Made by a program: the position numbers and the translations under genes
NCBI GenBank assembly: GCA_037176705.1
Contig: CM073895.1
Span: 3,515,051-3,579,050, forward strand
Source: Molossus alvarezi
Lineage: Eukaryota; Chordata; Mammalia; Chiroptera; Molossidae
Direction of reading: 5' to 3'
Length of the DNA: 64,000 nt
Shown: positions 55,403 through 64,000 of the stretch, piece after piece
Position numbering within the stretch: position 1 is the first letter of the stretch
Layout: every line of letters begins with the position of its first letter
Notes under the pieces: generated by a model
The model's input: only the letters and a program-made list of their open reading frames with translations
Database searches by the model: none
What the model was told of the DNA's origin: nothing

Positions 55403-55495
55403 TTTTGGTACATGCCCCCAGAGGGAACCGAACCCAGGACTGTCTGGTCCGCAGGCCGACGCTCCAACCGCTGAGCCAAACTGGCCAGGGCAAGG
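55403..55495 (-). mobile_element. Head-only Ves-type SINE nested in another SINE's tail
   Basis: Read on the minus strand it runs from GCCCTGGCCAGTTTGGCTCAG through the B-box-like GGGTTCGGTTCCC to GGGGGCATGTACC and then an A-tract. It stops at the same GTACC as the copy at 20397-20494, with no SINE body. ACAAAGCATTTT (55391-55402) and ACAAAACATTTT (55496-55507) form a 12-base target duplication with one mismatch. Confidence 0.85.
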
Positions 55496-55669
55496 ACAAA
55501 ACATTTTCTTTGAAAAGGAAGGACCGAGAATGAGCCCTGCCGAGCTTGGACGCACCAGCAGGACCGGCTGTCCTCCCCCCAGCCTTCCCCTCGTGGAAGA
55601 CGTGGCTGTGGCCAGTCCAGGAACTCAGAGGACTCCCACCACCCCTTGCTCGAGAGCCTTCCGCGAAAG

Positions 55670-55960
55670 GCTTCGTTGCGGGTGGAAATTGATTTCTATG
55701 CAGGGAGCATTCATAGTCACGGAACGACAATTATATTGTGGAGATTCTCAGCCATTTAGATGTGAGAAAAGTTGTATTTTCAGGCCTTTATGGCTTTTAA
55801 ATCATCATCTGCCGTCCGTGGGAAGGGTTTAATTGACTTCCTGTGAATGCCTTCATAAAGTAGCCACTAAATACATCCACACGAGCGGCGGCGTCCGTTC
55901 TTGCTGACAAAGCAATTTTCGGTCATTAGTTTCAGTGGTTAAAATACAAATCAGAAGGCA
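55670..55960. other. Candidate conserved non-coding element
   Basis: GGAAATTGATTTCTATGC, CGACAATTATATTGTGG, GGGTTTAATTGACTTCC and GGTCATTAGTTTCAG give repeated homeodomain-like ATTA or AATTG cores over 250 bases between SINE-rich DNA. No repeat family is recognised. Absence of SINE insertion in this block, flanked closely by SINEs on both sides, is compatible with constraint. Confidence 0.4.
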
Positions 55961-56064
55961 GAGAGCACACACACGCCCTCATGGAGCGTAACAATCGCGT
56001 CTGAGACTCACGGAAGTTACTCAGGGAGAGTGGGGAAGTCTTGCCAGCTTTGATATGCAATGTC

Positions 56065-56279
56065 AGCCCGGCCGGTGTGGCTCTGTGGTTGAGCATCGAC
56101 CCCTGCACCCAGAGGTCCCGAGTTCGATTCCTGGTCAGGGCTCATGCCCAGGTTGTGGGCCTGACCCCCAGTGGGGGGCGTGCAGGAGGCAACCAGTCGA
56201 TGTTCTCTCTCATCCATGTTTCTATCTCTCTCTTCCTCTCTCTCTAAGTCAATAAAGAAAAAAATATTTTTTTAAAAAA
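56065..56279 (+). mobile_element. Ves-type SINE, short-body subtype
   Basis: Head CCGGCCGGTGTGGCTCTGTGG, B-box-like GAGTTCGATTCCTGGTC, body CCCCCAGTGGGGGGCGTGC, CCATGTTTCTATCTCTC and tail AAGTCAATAAAG. Flanks TATGCAATGTC (56054-56064) and TACGCAATGTC (56280-56290) match at 10 of 11. Confidence 0.95.
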
Positions 56280-56734
56280 TACGCAATGTCTGATTGAATC
56301 CTCCTCTCGGTCCTTCATTCAAAAGGAAATGCTATTTATCCAGAATTTGCCTTTTTTCAGACTGCAACGTCTTCAAATATGGATTAAAAAGATGAAAGCT
56401 TGCTTCCAGAGACCTTTGCCCCTTCCCCCTTCCCCCCCTGGGGTGGCTGCTTTGTGAAAATAACACCCCCCCAGAGAGTCAGCCCACGGGGCTCTGGAGG
56501 TCAGGAGACTCTGCCCGAACCAGCTGGAAACTGCCAGAGGCGAGTCAGCCCTTAGCTCTCAGCAGGGTTTCTGCTGTCCGCCTGGAGAGCCCCCGGGTGC
56601 ACACACGTGTGCATGTACGCACATGCACACACACATCTGCAGCACACAATCAGCACGTGCAAGGTTTCTCAATGGTGGCGCCTTCAGGTTCTGTTTGGAC
56701 TTTTTTGCATGTCGGTTAGGTGATGATTTTGACT
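56280..56734. other. Unique stretch
   Basis: Includes a short CA/TG-rich patch at 56599-56640 (ACACACGTGTGCATGTACGC). Nothing else is recognised. Confidence 0.35.
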
Positions 56735-56965
56735 CTTTTTTTTTAGAACCGTTGCTCGATTTTTAGAGAGACTGAATTTTAGAGAGAGAGGAAGGGAGAG
56801 GGAGAGAGAGGGAGTGGGAGCAACATCAATGTGAGAAACCCGCTGCTCCTGCACACCCCTCCCGGGGATCGAGCCCACAGCCCAGGCACGGGCCCTGAGT
56901 GGGAATCGAACCAGCAACCCTTTGGTGCACAGGGTGACACCCAACCAGCGGAGCCACCGCTCCAG
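56735..56965 (-). mobile_element. Ves-type SINE, diverged
   Basis: Reversed copy with T-tract, TTTTAGAGAGAGAGGAAGGG, AACATCAATGTGAGAAACC, CTCCCGGGGATCGAGCCC, GGAATCGAACCAGC and a head end worn to GGAGCCACCGCTCCAG. Confidence 0.9.
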
Positions 56966-59139
56966 TAAGGAAGACACAATAAAACCAAAAGCAGAGAGAA
57001 AGCCTCCAATGATCTGGCAGTCGGCAGTGGTCTCTAAATGACTTCAGATACCGAGACGAGCCTTCAGGGAGAAGTCCCGATCATAGCAACTCACATCGCT
57101 GTTAGAGCCGGAGTTTCCTGACGTGTGTTTTAATTTCCTGTAAGCGTCCACGGTTACGCTCTGACTGCCGCTGTCACCGCCCTTGTCACTGTTTTTCCTG
57201 GACAGCCAGCCCGGAGGCAGCCGATGCTTCCGAGGCGCCGTCAGAGACACCCTCCTGGAGACAGCGCCAGCTCTTTGAGCCCAACGCTGGGGGCGTGGGT
57301 GGGAATCGCTAATAAAAAATTAAAACTCAAACACAGCAGCCCTTGCGCAGATCTCTTCAAGAGGCTGCAGCTGAACGGGCGTTCCTTTGCCAAGTCTGGC
57401 ACGAAGTACCAGGGGCCGGAAAACTGGACCCAGGGGCCACTCTGGTGACTGCGAGTCTCGGCCCCGGCGGAGGGTCGGGCAGACCCAGGTAGACCAGCGC
57501 GGACCTCCACCCGCGCACTGACCGCGGGCGGCAGATTCCACTTCCAGGATGATGGGCATCGAGACCCGTCACCAGAACCTCAAGGGGGTCCCTGGCGGGA
57601 GAGCTGGCGGAAGTCCCCCCGGTGGTCTGGGAGACACACGTCCAGAAGGGCCCGTCAGAGCCCTGCGCTTACCGTGGGCAGTCGTTTGTCCTGCTTCGGA
57701 GTCCCCCAAACTTAAACACAGGCCGTGAGCACGGACCGCTGAGGCCATTCCCGCTGAGCCCTGGACGTTTCTCATTTAGGGCTCATCACCCCAGGCCAGC
57801 ACGGTCACGACCCCGGTGGACTCCCTGACCCAGTGGGCCACCCTTCCAGGTGCAGTGGACCTGCTGTGGCTCAGCCGGGACATTGGACACCTGCTTCGAC
57901 CCTTCCATTTGAAGCCGAGTCACTGTACCTCTGCATCCAGACTTACAGGACAGTCCCGAGCGGCCGCAGGGGTCTTGCTGCTGCTGATGCTGTCGAGGGA
58001 AGACACATCTCCGGGTGGCGTTCACCCGTTAGCAACCTGCACGCGAGCCATGAAGAGTGTCGCTTTCTTCCGTCCCCTGAGGCAAGCGTGACCCCAGGGA
58101 GGATGCCCGGGAGGCATACTAGCCAGTCTTGTCAAGACTCGGGCCCCCTCACATCCCGGGCAGATGTGCCTGTGACATCTCAGTGAGAGCCCCTCCCCAC
58201 GCCACCCCTACCTCCTGTGTCACCATCACTTTGCTTCTTCAGTGACGGCTTTGGGGGCCAACTCCTTGCACCAAATTCAGGAAAGACCTGGACACCAGCC
58301 CTCCACTGCACCCCTGACGTGTCGGGGTGACGCCGACAGGGAGGCTGGCTGTGCCGCGACGTGGGAAGGGGACCATTCTACGGCACACCTGACACATTCT
58401 TTGTGCAAGCATCCGTCACCTGGGCCCGAGGGACACTGGGACAGAAGGGGGTGATGGGCAGGAAACAGGAGCTGGCTCGGTGGAAGCAGGCTTGAGGGCT
58501 CTGGGGCACTGAGCAGGGACCCTGAGCTCACCTTAGATCCGAAGCTGGGAGCAGCCAGCACGAGGCGGGGACAATGTCCGACAGGAGTCACGACGTGCTA
58601 GCGTGTCTGAGCAGAAGGCCAGCGGGGACATTCTGAACGGCTCCTCTCTGGGTAGGGACATTACCCCAGGGAGGGGTGCCCTGGCCGTAGCACTCACCCG
58701 AAACACCCAGGTGACCTGAACAGTCTCTCCGTTTCTGGGAAGGAAGCCAAATCCACAAAGGGAAGTTGGGAGCCTCTCCCGGGTCTTGAGCGCCCACATA
58801 TGGGAATATTAAGGTTTGGGGGCCGGCGGGCTGTCCCCCGCTTTGCTGTTCCATGAGCTGTGTGGACAGCGGTGGCCCTCATTACACAGCCCGGGCAAGA
58901 AGAGGGGCACCCTGGAAAATGCCCCCAGTACCTTGACTTTAGAGGAGGGGAGAGCCGTTCGCCAGGGACAGGCTGTGGAGTGGAGCCCGGGGTCACCAGC
59001 CTCGCCCTGGGGGCCCCCGAACCCCCATTTCAGGCGCAACCTCCCAAGCCGGCAACTGCCCCACGCTGCGAAATGAGCACAGTGCGGGCTTCCGACAACG
59101 TTGCTTAAAAAGAACTGAGCTCTAACAGCCTCGTGCCCG
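56966..59139. other. Long mostly unique stretch
   Basis: 57055-57200 and 57300-57345 (GCTAATAAAAAATTAAAACTC) are AT-richer islands. The rest is GC-rich. No exon or repeat family is recognised. Confidence 0.4.
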
Positions 59140-59240
59140 GGAGTGTGGGCCTGGACCCCACTCCTCAGCGCGTGCGTGACTCTGGGCACCTGGCTTAGCC
59201 TCCTGCCTCGGTTTCCCATCTGTAAGATGGGCTGACAGCT
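59140..59240 (+). mobile_element. MIR SINE fragment
   Basis: GCGTGACTCTGGGCACCTGGC, TTAGCCTCCTGCCTCGGTTTC and CCATCTGTAAGATGGGCTGAC follow the MIR 3' half. Confidence 0.85.
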
Positions 59241-60785
59241 GTCACTCTCCACAGCCGCCAAGAACTCCCAGGACAGACGCGCGCGGCACGTGCGGCCGGG
59301 GGCCGAGAGGTGGGGCCGTGAGCGGCGTCGGTGCTTCCGTCCCGGCCAGCGTGTGCACCGCTCTGTGGCTCGAGCGATTTTCACTGTTAAACTTGAGTCT
59401 GTCTAACAATGTATTTTAGCTGTGACTGAGCTCTGCGTCCTCCCTGCGGCCTGCCCCCTTTCCTTGGTCTCCCAGTTGCTGGCTGTTAGTGTGGCTGCTG
59501 TCCTGGACCCTGAGGACAGCCGGTGACCCCCTAAGATCCAGAGCAAGGGAGCGTCCAGCCCCCAGCGGCAGCCCTGCCTCAGACATCGACTCTCACGCGT
59601 GTGATCCTGGGATCCACGGGTGGACGCTGTGTCCACCCGGCCGCTCTGTCCAGGCGGCTGTCCTCGGCCTCTGCGGGCCAGGCCCTACCAGGTTGTGAGG
59701 GGGCGGCTGTGCCCGGAGCTCCGGGCTCTTCTCTGGCTCCCAGGCTTCTCTGTGCCATGCGTCCGGGTCAGAACCCCTGCGTCGCTGGGCTGCGCATTGC
59801 GTGTCCCCTCCTGGGCCCTCGCTTGGAGACCCAGTCTGACTGCAGGAGAAGCTTTGCCTCTGGCAACACAGCGTCACCATTTCCCCCATGGGGGGGGGAG
59901 GGTCAGGTGTCAGACCCCATGGGGGGCGGGAGGCGCTCGCTCTCCTGCCGGCCCGGCCCGTGTGACCGCCGGGGACAGGCTGCTGGCAGGGAGCGGCAGG
60001 TGCCTCTGGGACCCGAGGCCTCAGTCCGACCCCCTGCATGAGACCGAAGCCCTTCAGATGAAAACGCGGCCGACTGACACGTTGATCACAGCGCCTGTGG
60101 CCTGCCTGGGAAGGGCCACCAGGATCACAGCTAGGACGCTGTCTCCCTCTCTGCGGTGTCCTTCCCAGGCCGCCAGGCTCCAGGGGCAGAACAGGAGTTC
60201 CCTGCTTCCCAAACGAACAAAGCCAGCCTGCTGTGCACGGGAGATGGCTGCCCCCTTAGCTGTGCTCCCCTGCCGACCCGAAGGCCCGCTGGTTCCCACA
60301 TTCCTGCCCAGGCTGGTCTTCTCACCCGGCTTCCCCGGGCTCCGGGAAGCGTCCTCGAGGCCCCAGGAGCCCGATCCCTGCCCTGCCTCTGGCCCAGCCC
60401 ACTCCCCTCCCAGCAGGTATCAGCCTGACCGGGCCCTGCTCCCGGCCTGCGCTCCCACAGTGTCGGGCAGCGGGCCGGGACCCATCGGGAGCATGCGATT
60501 GAGAGATTAGTTCTCACGCAGCCTGAGGGCCGCATCTGCCGCTCTGGAGCATTAAGTGAGTGTCCAGACAGCGCCACAAGAGCGGACGGCCGATCTGTGT
60601 TTTAATCAGCTTTACAAACAGGCTCAGAGGCGCTGAGTTGTCCCCATTTCCCACCAACCTGAGATGCGGGGACCCTGTGAGCCCGCCCATGTTCCTGTTT
60701 CAGCTGGTGTCCTGGAAAACCCTCAAGTCTCGTTTTCCTGTAGTCAATCAGGACTTCCTTCCTGCGCCGGCTGAGCTTTTCCATG
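59241..60785. other. GC-rich unique stretch
   Basis: Holds a 9-G run at 59890-59898. The 296-codon plus frame at 59620-60510 overlaps 146- and 148-codon frames in other phases and on the other strand. It has no domain, no clear exon structure and high CpG, so I treat it as chance. Confidence 0.4.
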
Positions 60786-61060
60786 AAGGTTGTGTGCATG
60801 TGTGTGCACAGGCGTGCATGTGTGTGCATGTGTGCAGTTGTGTGTGCATGTATGCAGGGGCATGTGCATGTAGGCATGTGGGGGAACATTGTGTCTATGT
60901 GTGCGCAGGGCACATGTGCAGATGTATGCAGGGGCATGTGGGAAACGTGTGTACATGTGTGGGGGCATGTGTGTGAATGTATGCTGGAGCATGTGTGTGT
61001 AGGCATGTGGGGGACATGTGTGTCCGTGTGTGCAGGCACGTGCATGTGTATGTTGGCTGT
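60786..61060. repeat. TG-rich minisatellite
   Basis: Irregular repeats of GTGTGCATG, GGCATGTGGGGG and GTATGCAGGGGCATGTG with no fixed period. Frames reading CMCVHVC or THTHAHT text on either strand are products of this repeat. Confidence 0.88.
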
Positions 61061-62714
61061 TGGTTGATTTGCCCATGAACGTAAATTTGAATTTCTCTAA
61101 AGAGCACAGGCAACACTTGGTGCCTGACTCAGCCTCCCTCTAACTGCTACCCAGCAGAGGTGCAACGTGCATGGCCTCCCAGGTCACGGCACACACCTGC
61201 ACCCCCAAAGCAGGGTCCGAGGCCTTCTCGAATTGAACGTGGCCGACAGGGCAGCGAGTGATGCCGCCCTCCAGGCCGTGGCTCCCCAAAGCCAGGAGAT
61301 GCGCCTGGGGACTGTGACACAGGTCAGGATGTGTTGTCACTCTGGCTACTCCGTCACTAGGGAATGCTCCGGAACGCAATCAGGCGAACAGCTGGAGGAC
61401 GCAACGCCCCCTCCACACCGCCGCGGAACCGTGCATCCCCAGTGCTGCCCGGGGCCGGCCTGTCCCAGATCAAGCCTGGTCATGGCCGGCGTGTAAAATG
61501 GATTGGACATAAATCTCTCCCTGGGAGCCCATACGCTCCAAGGGGAGCTGTTACACAAGCATCAATAATTCACAGATGGTGGCTGGTGAGTCTGGAGAGG
61601 CCCCGGCACAGGCTCTGCAGGTCCAGCGGGGCGCACACGAGGAGCTGTTCACAGGACACAGTCACGGGACTCTTTCTGGTTCCATGCGCCCATCAGGGGA
61701 GACCCCGGGCACTGGGCAGCGCTAGGTTGGGCCCCGAGCGTCCCGTCCCCTGTGCACCTGCCTGTCTGAGCCCCGGGCTGTGACGAGGGCGACTTCTGCT
61801 CCCGTGACTCGGGTATGTTAGATAGCACGGAGGGCCTTAAAGAGAGGGGGCTGGCACAATCAGGGCTCTTTCGGGCGTGAGATCCCGAGCATGAGAGGGG
61901 ACGTGAGATTCCACACCGCCGGCTGAGAGATGGCCTGGCAGGGGGTGGCCTCTGGGAGTGAGTGACCTTGGCCGACAGCCCGCAAGAGGGCCCTCCAGCC
62001 TGAGGCTCTCGCTTGGGTTTTTTCCACAGATGAAGGTAAATTCATCTTCTTCGAGGTGAGCCTGGGGCCGGGCAGGTGGGTCGGAGCCAGGTGTTCGGAG
62101 CTGGATGGTGAGAGGTGGGAGGGTGGGCGCCGAGAGGACCGTGAGGACTGCCTGGCACAGAAGGAGTGGCCAGGGCCCGGGGACAACTCAGAACGCTGCC
62201 AGTGTGCCCAGAACGAGGGGATGGGACCTGGGAGGGCGCCCCATCGCCACAGTGACTGTCATTGTCTCAGGCTGGAGGCTACCCCACACCCACACCAAGA
62301 ACACACAGCCCACCGAGGTGAGGACCACGCAAGTCCTTTCTTTATTCACCACGGTAACTTCCTGAAAACTCCCCCACCCCACCCTGACATCCGTCTTCGT
62401 TGCCAACGGGACCCAGTCACTGGGTGTCCTCCATTTCCTTCCGCGACAATCCCCAGGCCCCTCACCCGACATCAGCCTCTGAGACCACTCCCCACCTGAG
62501 CGTAACCCAGCTTCACCCAGGGTCGTCTGGGGCTGCGAGCATCCTTCCCGGCGGCACCAGGTCGGGGGGAGGGGACAACAGGAGAAGTTCAGCCCCCAGC
62601 CTCCCTGAACCAGGACTGTGTGTGGGTTCAGAATCGAATGAACACACAGTGTGCGGCTCGCCCAACACCCCGCCCCCAGCAGACGGCTGATTAGAATCAA
62701 TCCCAGCTCCTGCG
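61061..62714. other. Mostly unique stretch
   Basis: 61490-61590 (TAAAATGGATTGGACATAAA, CATCAATAATTCACAG) is a balanced island that might be conserved. The remainder is GC-rich and unrecognised. Confidence 0.4.
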
Positions 62715-62760
62715 GCAGGCTGGCGAGCGAGGGCGGGGCAGGCTGGCGAGTGAGGGCGGG
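62715..62760. repeat. Two-copy 23-bp tandem repeat
   Basis: GCAGGCTGGCGAG followed by CGAGGGCGGG or TGAGGGCGGG, with one base different between copies. Confidence 0.88.
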
Positions 62761-63094
62761 AGGCCAGCGCCTGCTCCGAGACCCCAGCCGGGGACGACGG
62801 CCACTTAGCCTCACTGGGCTCACTGCCAGCACTCAGTCTTCACTCTCCCCCTGCTCCTCGGCTTCCCAGATAAGCCAGAGAGTCTGCCGCAAGGCGTGGC
62901 ATCCATGAGAACTGGGTTTGCGGCTCAGAGCCGGCGTGTCTCCGAGGAGCAAGGGAGAGGCAAGGCCAGGGTCTGTCTAAGGCCCCGACGCTCAGCCGGT
63001 GACGGCAGCAGAGACGGGAGCCTGGAGAATAGCACAGCAGGTGTGATGTCCTTCCCGGAGCTGGCCATGGGGTCCCAGCGGTGGCTCTTCCCAT
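62761..63094. other. Unique stretch
   Basis: Nothing recognised. Confidence 0.35.
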
Positions 63095-63180
63095 CCGTGT
63101 GGCATTGGGAGTTCACTTCACCTCTCTCTGCCTCTGCAAAGGGGGTTGCAGTAGAGGCTGTCTCGTGGGGTTCTCCCCAG
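63095..63180 (+). mobile_element. Possible MIR fragment
   Basis: CATTGGGAGTTCACTTCACC, TCTCTCTGCCTCTGCAAAGG and TCTCGTGGGGTTCTCC resemble a worn MIR 3' half. Confidence 0.5.
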
Positions 63181-63619
63181 CATACGTGTGGAGCACCCAG
63201 ATAGCTCGACACCATCGACTGTCATATTGTTCTGCTCACTGTCCCCAAAGGCGCCTGCTGAAGAGGACCCAGGAGTCATGAGCTCCTGTGAGTCCCCAGT
63301 AGGCACAGGGTTCCTTCATCAGAAAGGATGCCCCTTGCTTCCGTGTTGGTCAGGCAGCTCAAACAGACCACTGCAGAGACAACCCTTTCCGTAACGCTGT
63401 GGGCCTCATGCAAGGCAGGGTGAAGGGACAGCCGTCCCCAGGGTGATGAGGAGTTCTCTCACAGCACGTCCTTCATGAGCATGTACCAGGTCCAGGGGAC
63501 AGGGTCAATCATGTGCACTCACTCACGTGCGCCTGTTTGCTCCAGGCCCACCTTGCAGAGCACCAGGTTCAGATGAGGTGTGCCATCATGGCCACCCTGA
63601 CCTGCCTCTACTTCTTGCA
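63181..63619. other. Unique stretch
   Basis: Nothing recognised. Confidence 0.35.
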
Positions 63620-64000
63620 TACTATGTGTAGATGGAGAGAGAGCCACAGGATAGGTGAATATCATAGAATAAATGAATAACCAGAGGGTGGACAGATTCA
63701 TGTAGGATGGACGGAGGTCCATAAGATACAGAGACATCCATAGGTGGCTAGATGTCCATGGGTCAACTGGATAGTCATAGGATGAATGAATACTGTAGGT
63801 TGGGTGATGCCCATTGGATGCATGAATATCTATAAAAAGGATGAATTTCCATAGGATTAATAGATAACATAGAATGGATGGATAGCCATAGGACGGATAA
63901 CAATGGGATAGCTTAGCTGGATGACCATAGATGGATGGATAGCGCAGGATAGATGGATATCCATAGGATGAATAAATACCCATAGGATGGATGATAAATA
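63620..64000. repeat. GGAT-based minisatellite, runs off the window
   Basis: About ten diverged units built on CCATAGGATGGAT or CCATAGGATGAATGAATA, spaced roughly 24-30 bases apart. A minus-strand frame (63519-63983) stays open through it because the unit lacks stops in that phase. Its YGYPSILRYPS-type text is repeat-derived. Confidence 0.88.

Noticed and set aside
59620..60510. 296-codon plus-strand open frame
   Set aside because: It overlaps other long frames in other phases and on the other strand, lies in CpG-rich DNA with few stops, and shows no domain, signal or transmembrane pattern.
63519..63983. 154-codon minus-strand frame as a gene
   Set aside because: Its residues are dictated by the GGAT-derived minisatellite.
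1..64000. CRISPR array, bacterial operon, riboswitch or integrated virus gene
   Set aside because: Repeats are mammalian interspersed elements or simple repeats. No direct-repeat/spacer pattern, gene cluster or viral open frame was recognised.

Overview
The window looks like nuclear DNA from a bat. The strongest sign is about twenty copies of a tRNA-derived SINE of the bat Ves type. Each has a head ending in a B-box-like GGTTCGATTCC motif, then a body with the ACATCGATGTTTCTCTC stretch and a CT-rich or A-rich tail. The background is standard mammalian: ancient LINE-1, LINE-2 and MIR fragments, MLT1-type LTRs, a MER20-like DNA transposon scrap and simple repeats. No bacterial-type gene layout, CRISPR array or operon is present.

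I find no convincing protein-coding exon. The open frames are mostly short, overlap on both strands, and sit in GC-rich DNA or inside repeats, so none is reported as a gene. Base composition is uneven: long GC- and CpG-rich stretches broken by short AT-rich islands. This fits a gene-poor intergenic block or a very large intron in a GC-rich, perhaps subtelomeric, region. That placement is inference.

Layout. Positions 1-8 kb are mostly unique, with a pair of diverged direct copies of one ~200 bp element (210-415 and 6921-7115), several AT-rich islands, a good CTCF-like motif at 3324-3339 and one full plus one partial SINE. Positions 8.2-11 kb hold an MLT1 LTR and a minus-strand L1 carrying a SINE with a perfect 17 bp target duplication. 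Positions 11-24 kb alternate unique GC-rich DNA with an L2, a SINE pair, two MLT1-type LTRs and a MER20-like scrap. A near-perfect RE1/NRSE (REST) motif lies at 24391-24411. Positions 24-30 kb are mostly unique. Positions 30-47 kb are repeat-dense: three plus-strand L1 pieces, two L2s, an MLT1, two MIRs and SINEs nested in L1. Positions 47-53 kb are GC-rich and unique apart from one LTR-like piece and an AT-rich island at 51.2-51.7 kb. Positions 53-57 kb are SINE-dense, including a SINE inside another SINE. Positions 57-64 kb are mainly unique, with a TG-rich minisatellite and a GGAT-based minisatellite that runs off the end.

The items most worth checking are the duplicated element at 210/6921, the RE1 motif, and two SINE copies that consist of the tRNA-like head only, end at the same base and carry target-site duplications, which points to a separately mobilised short SINE form.
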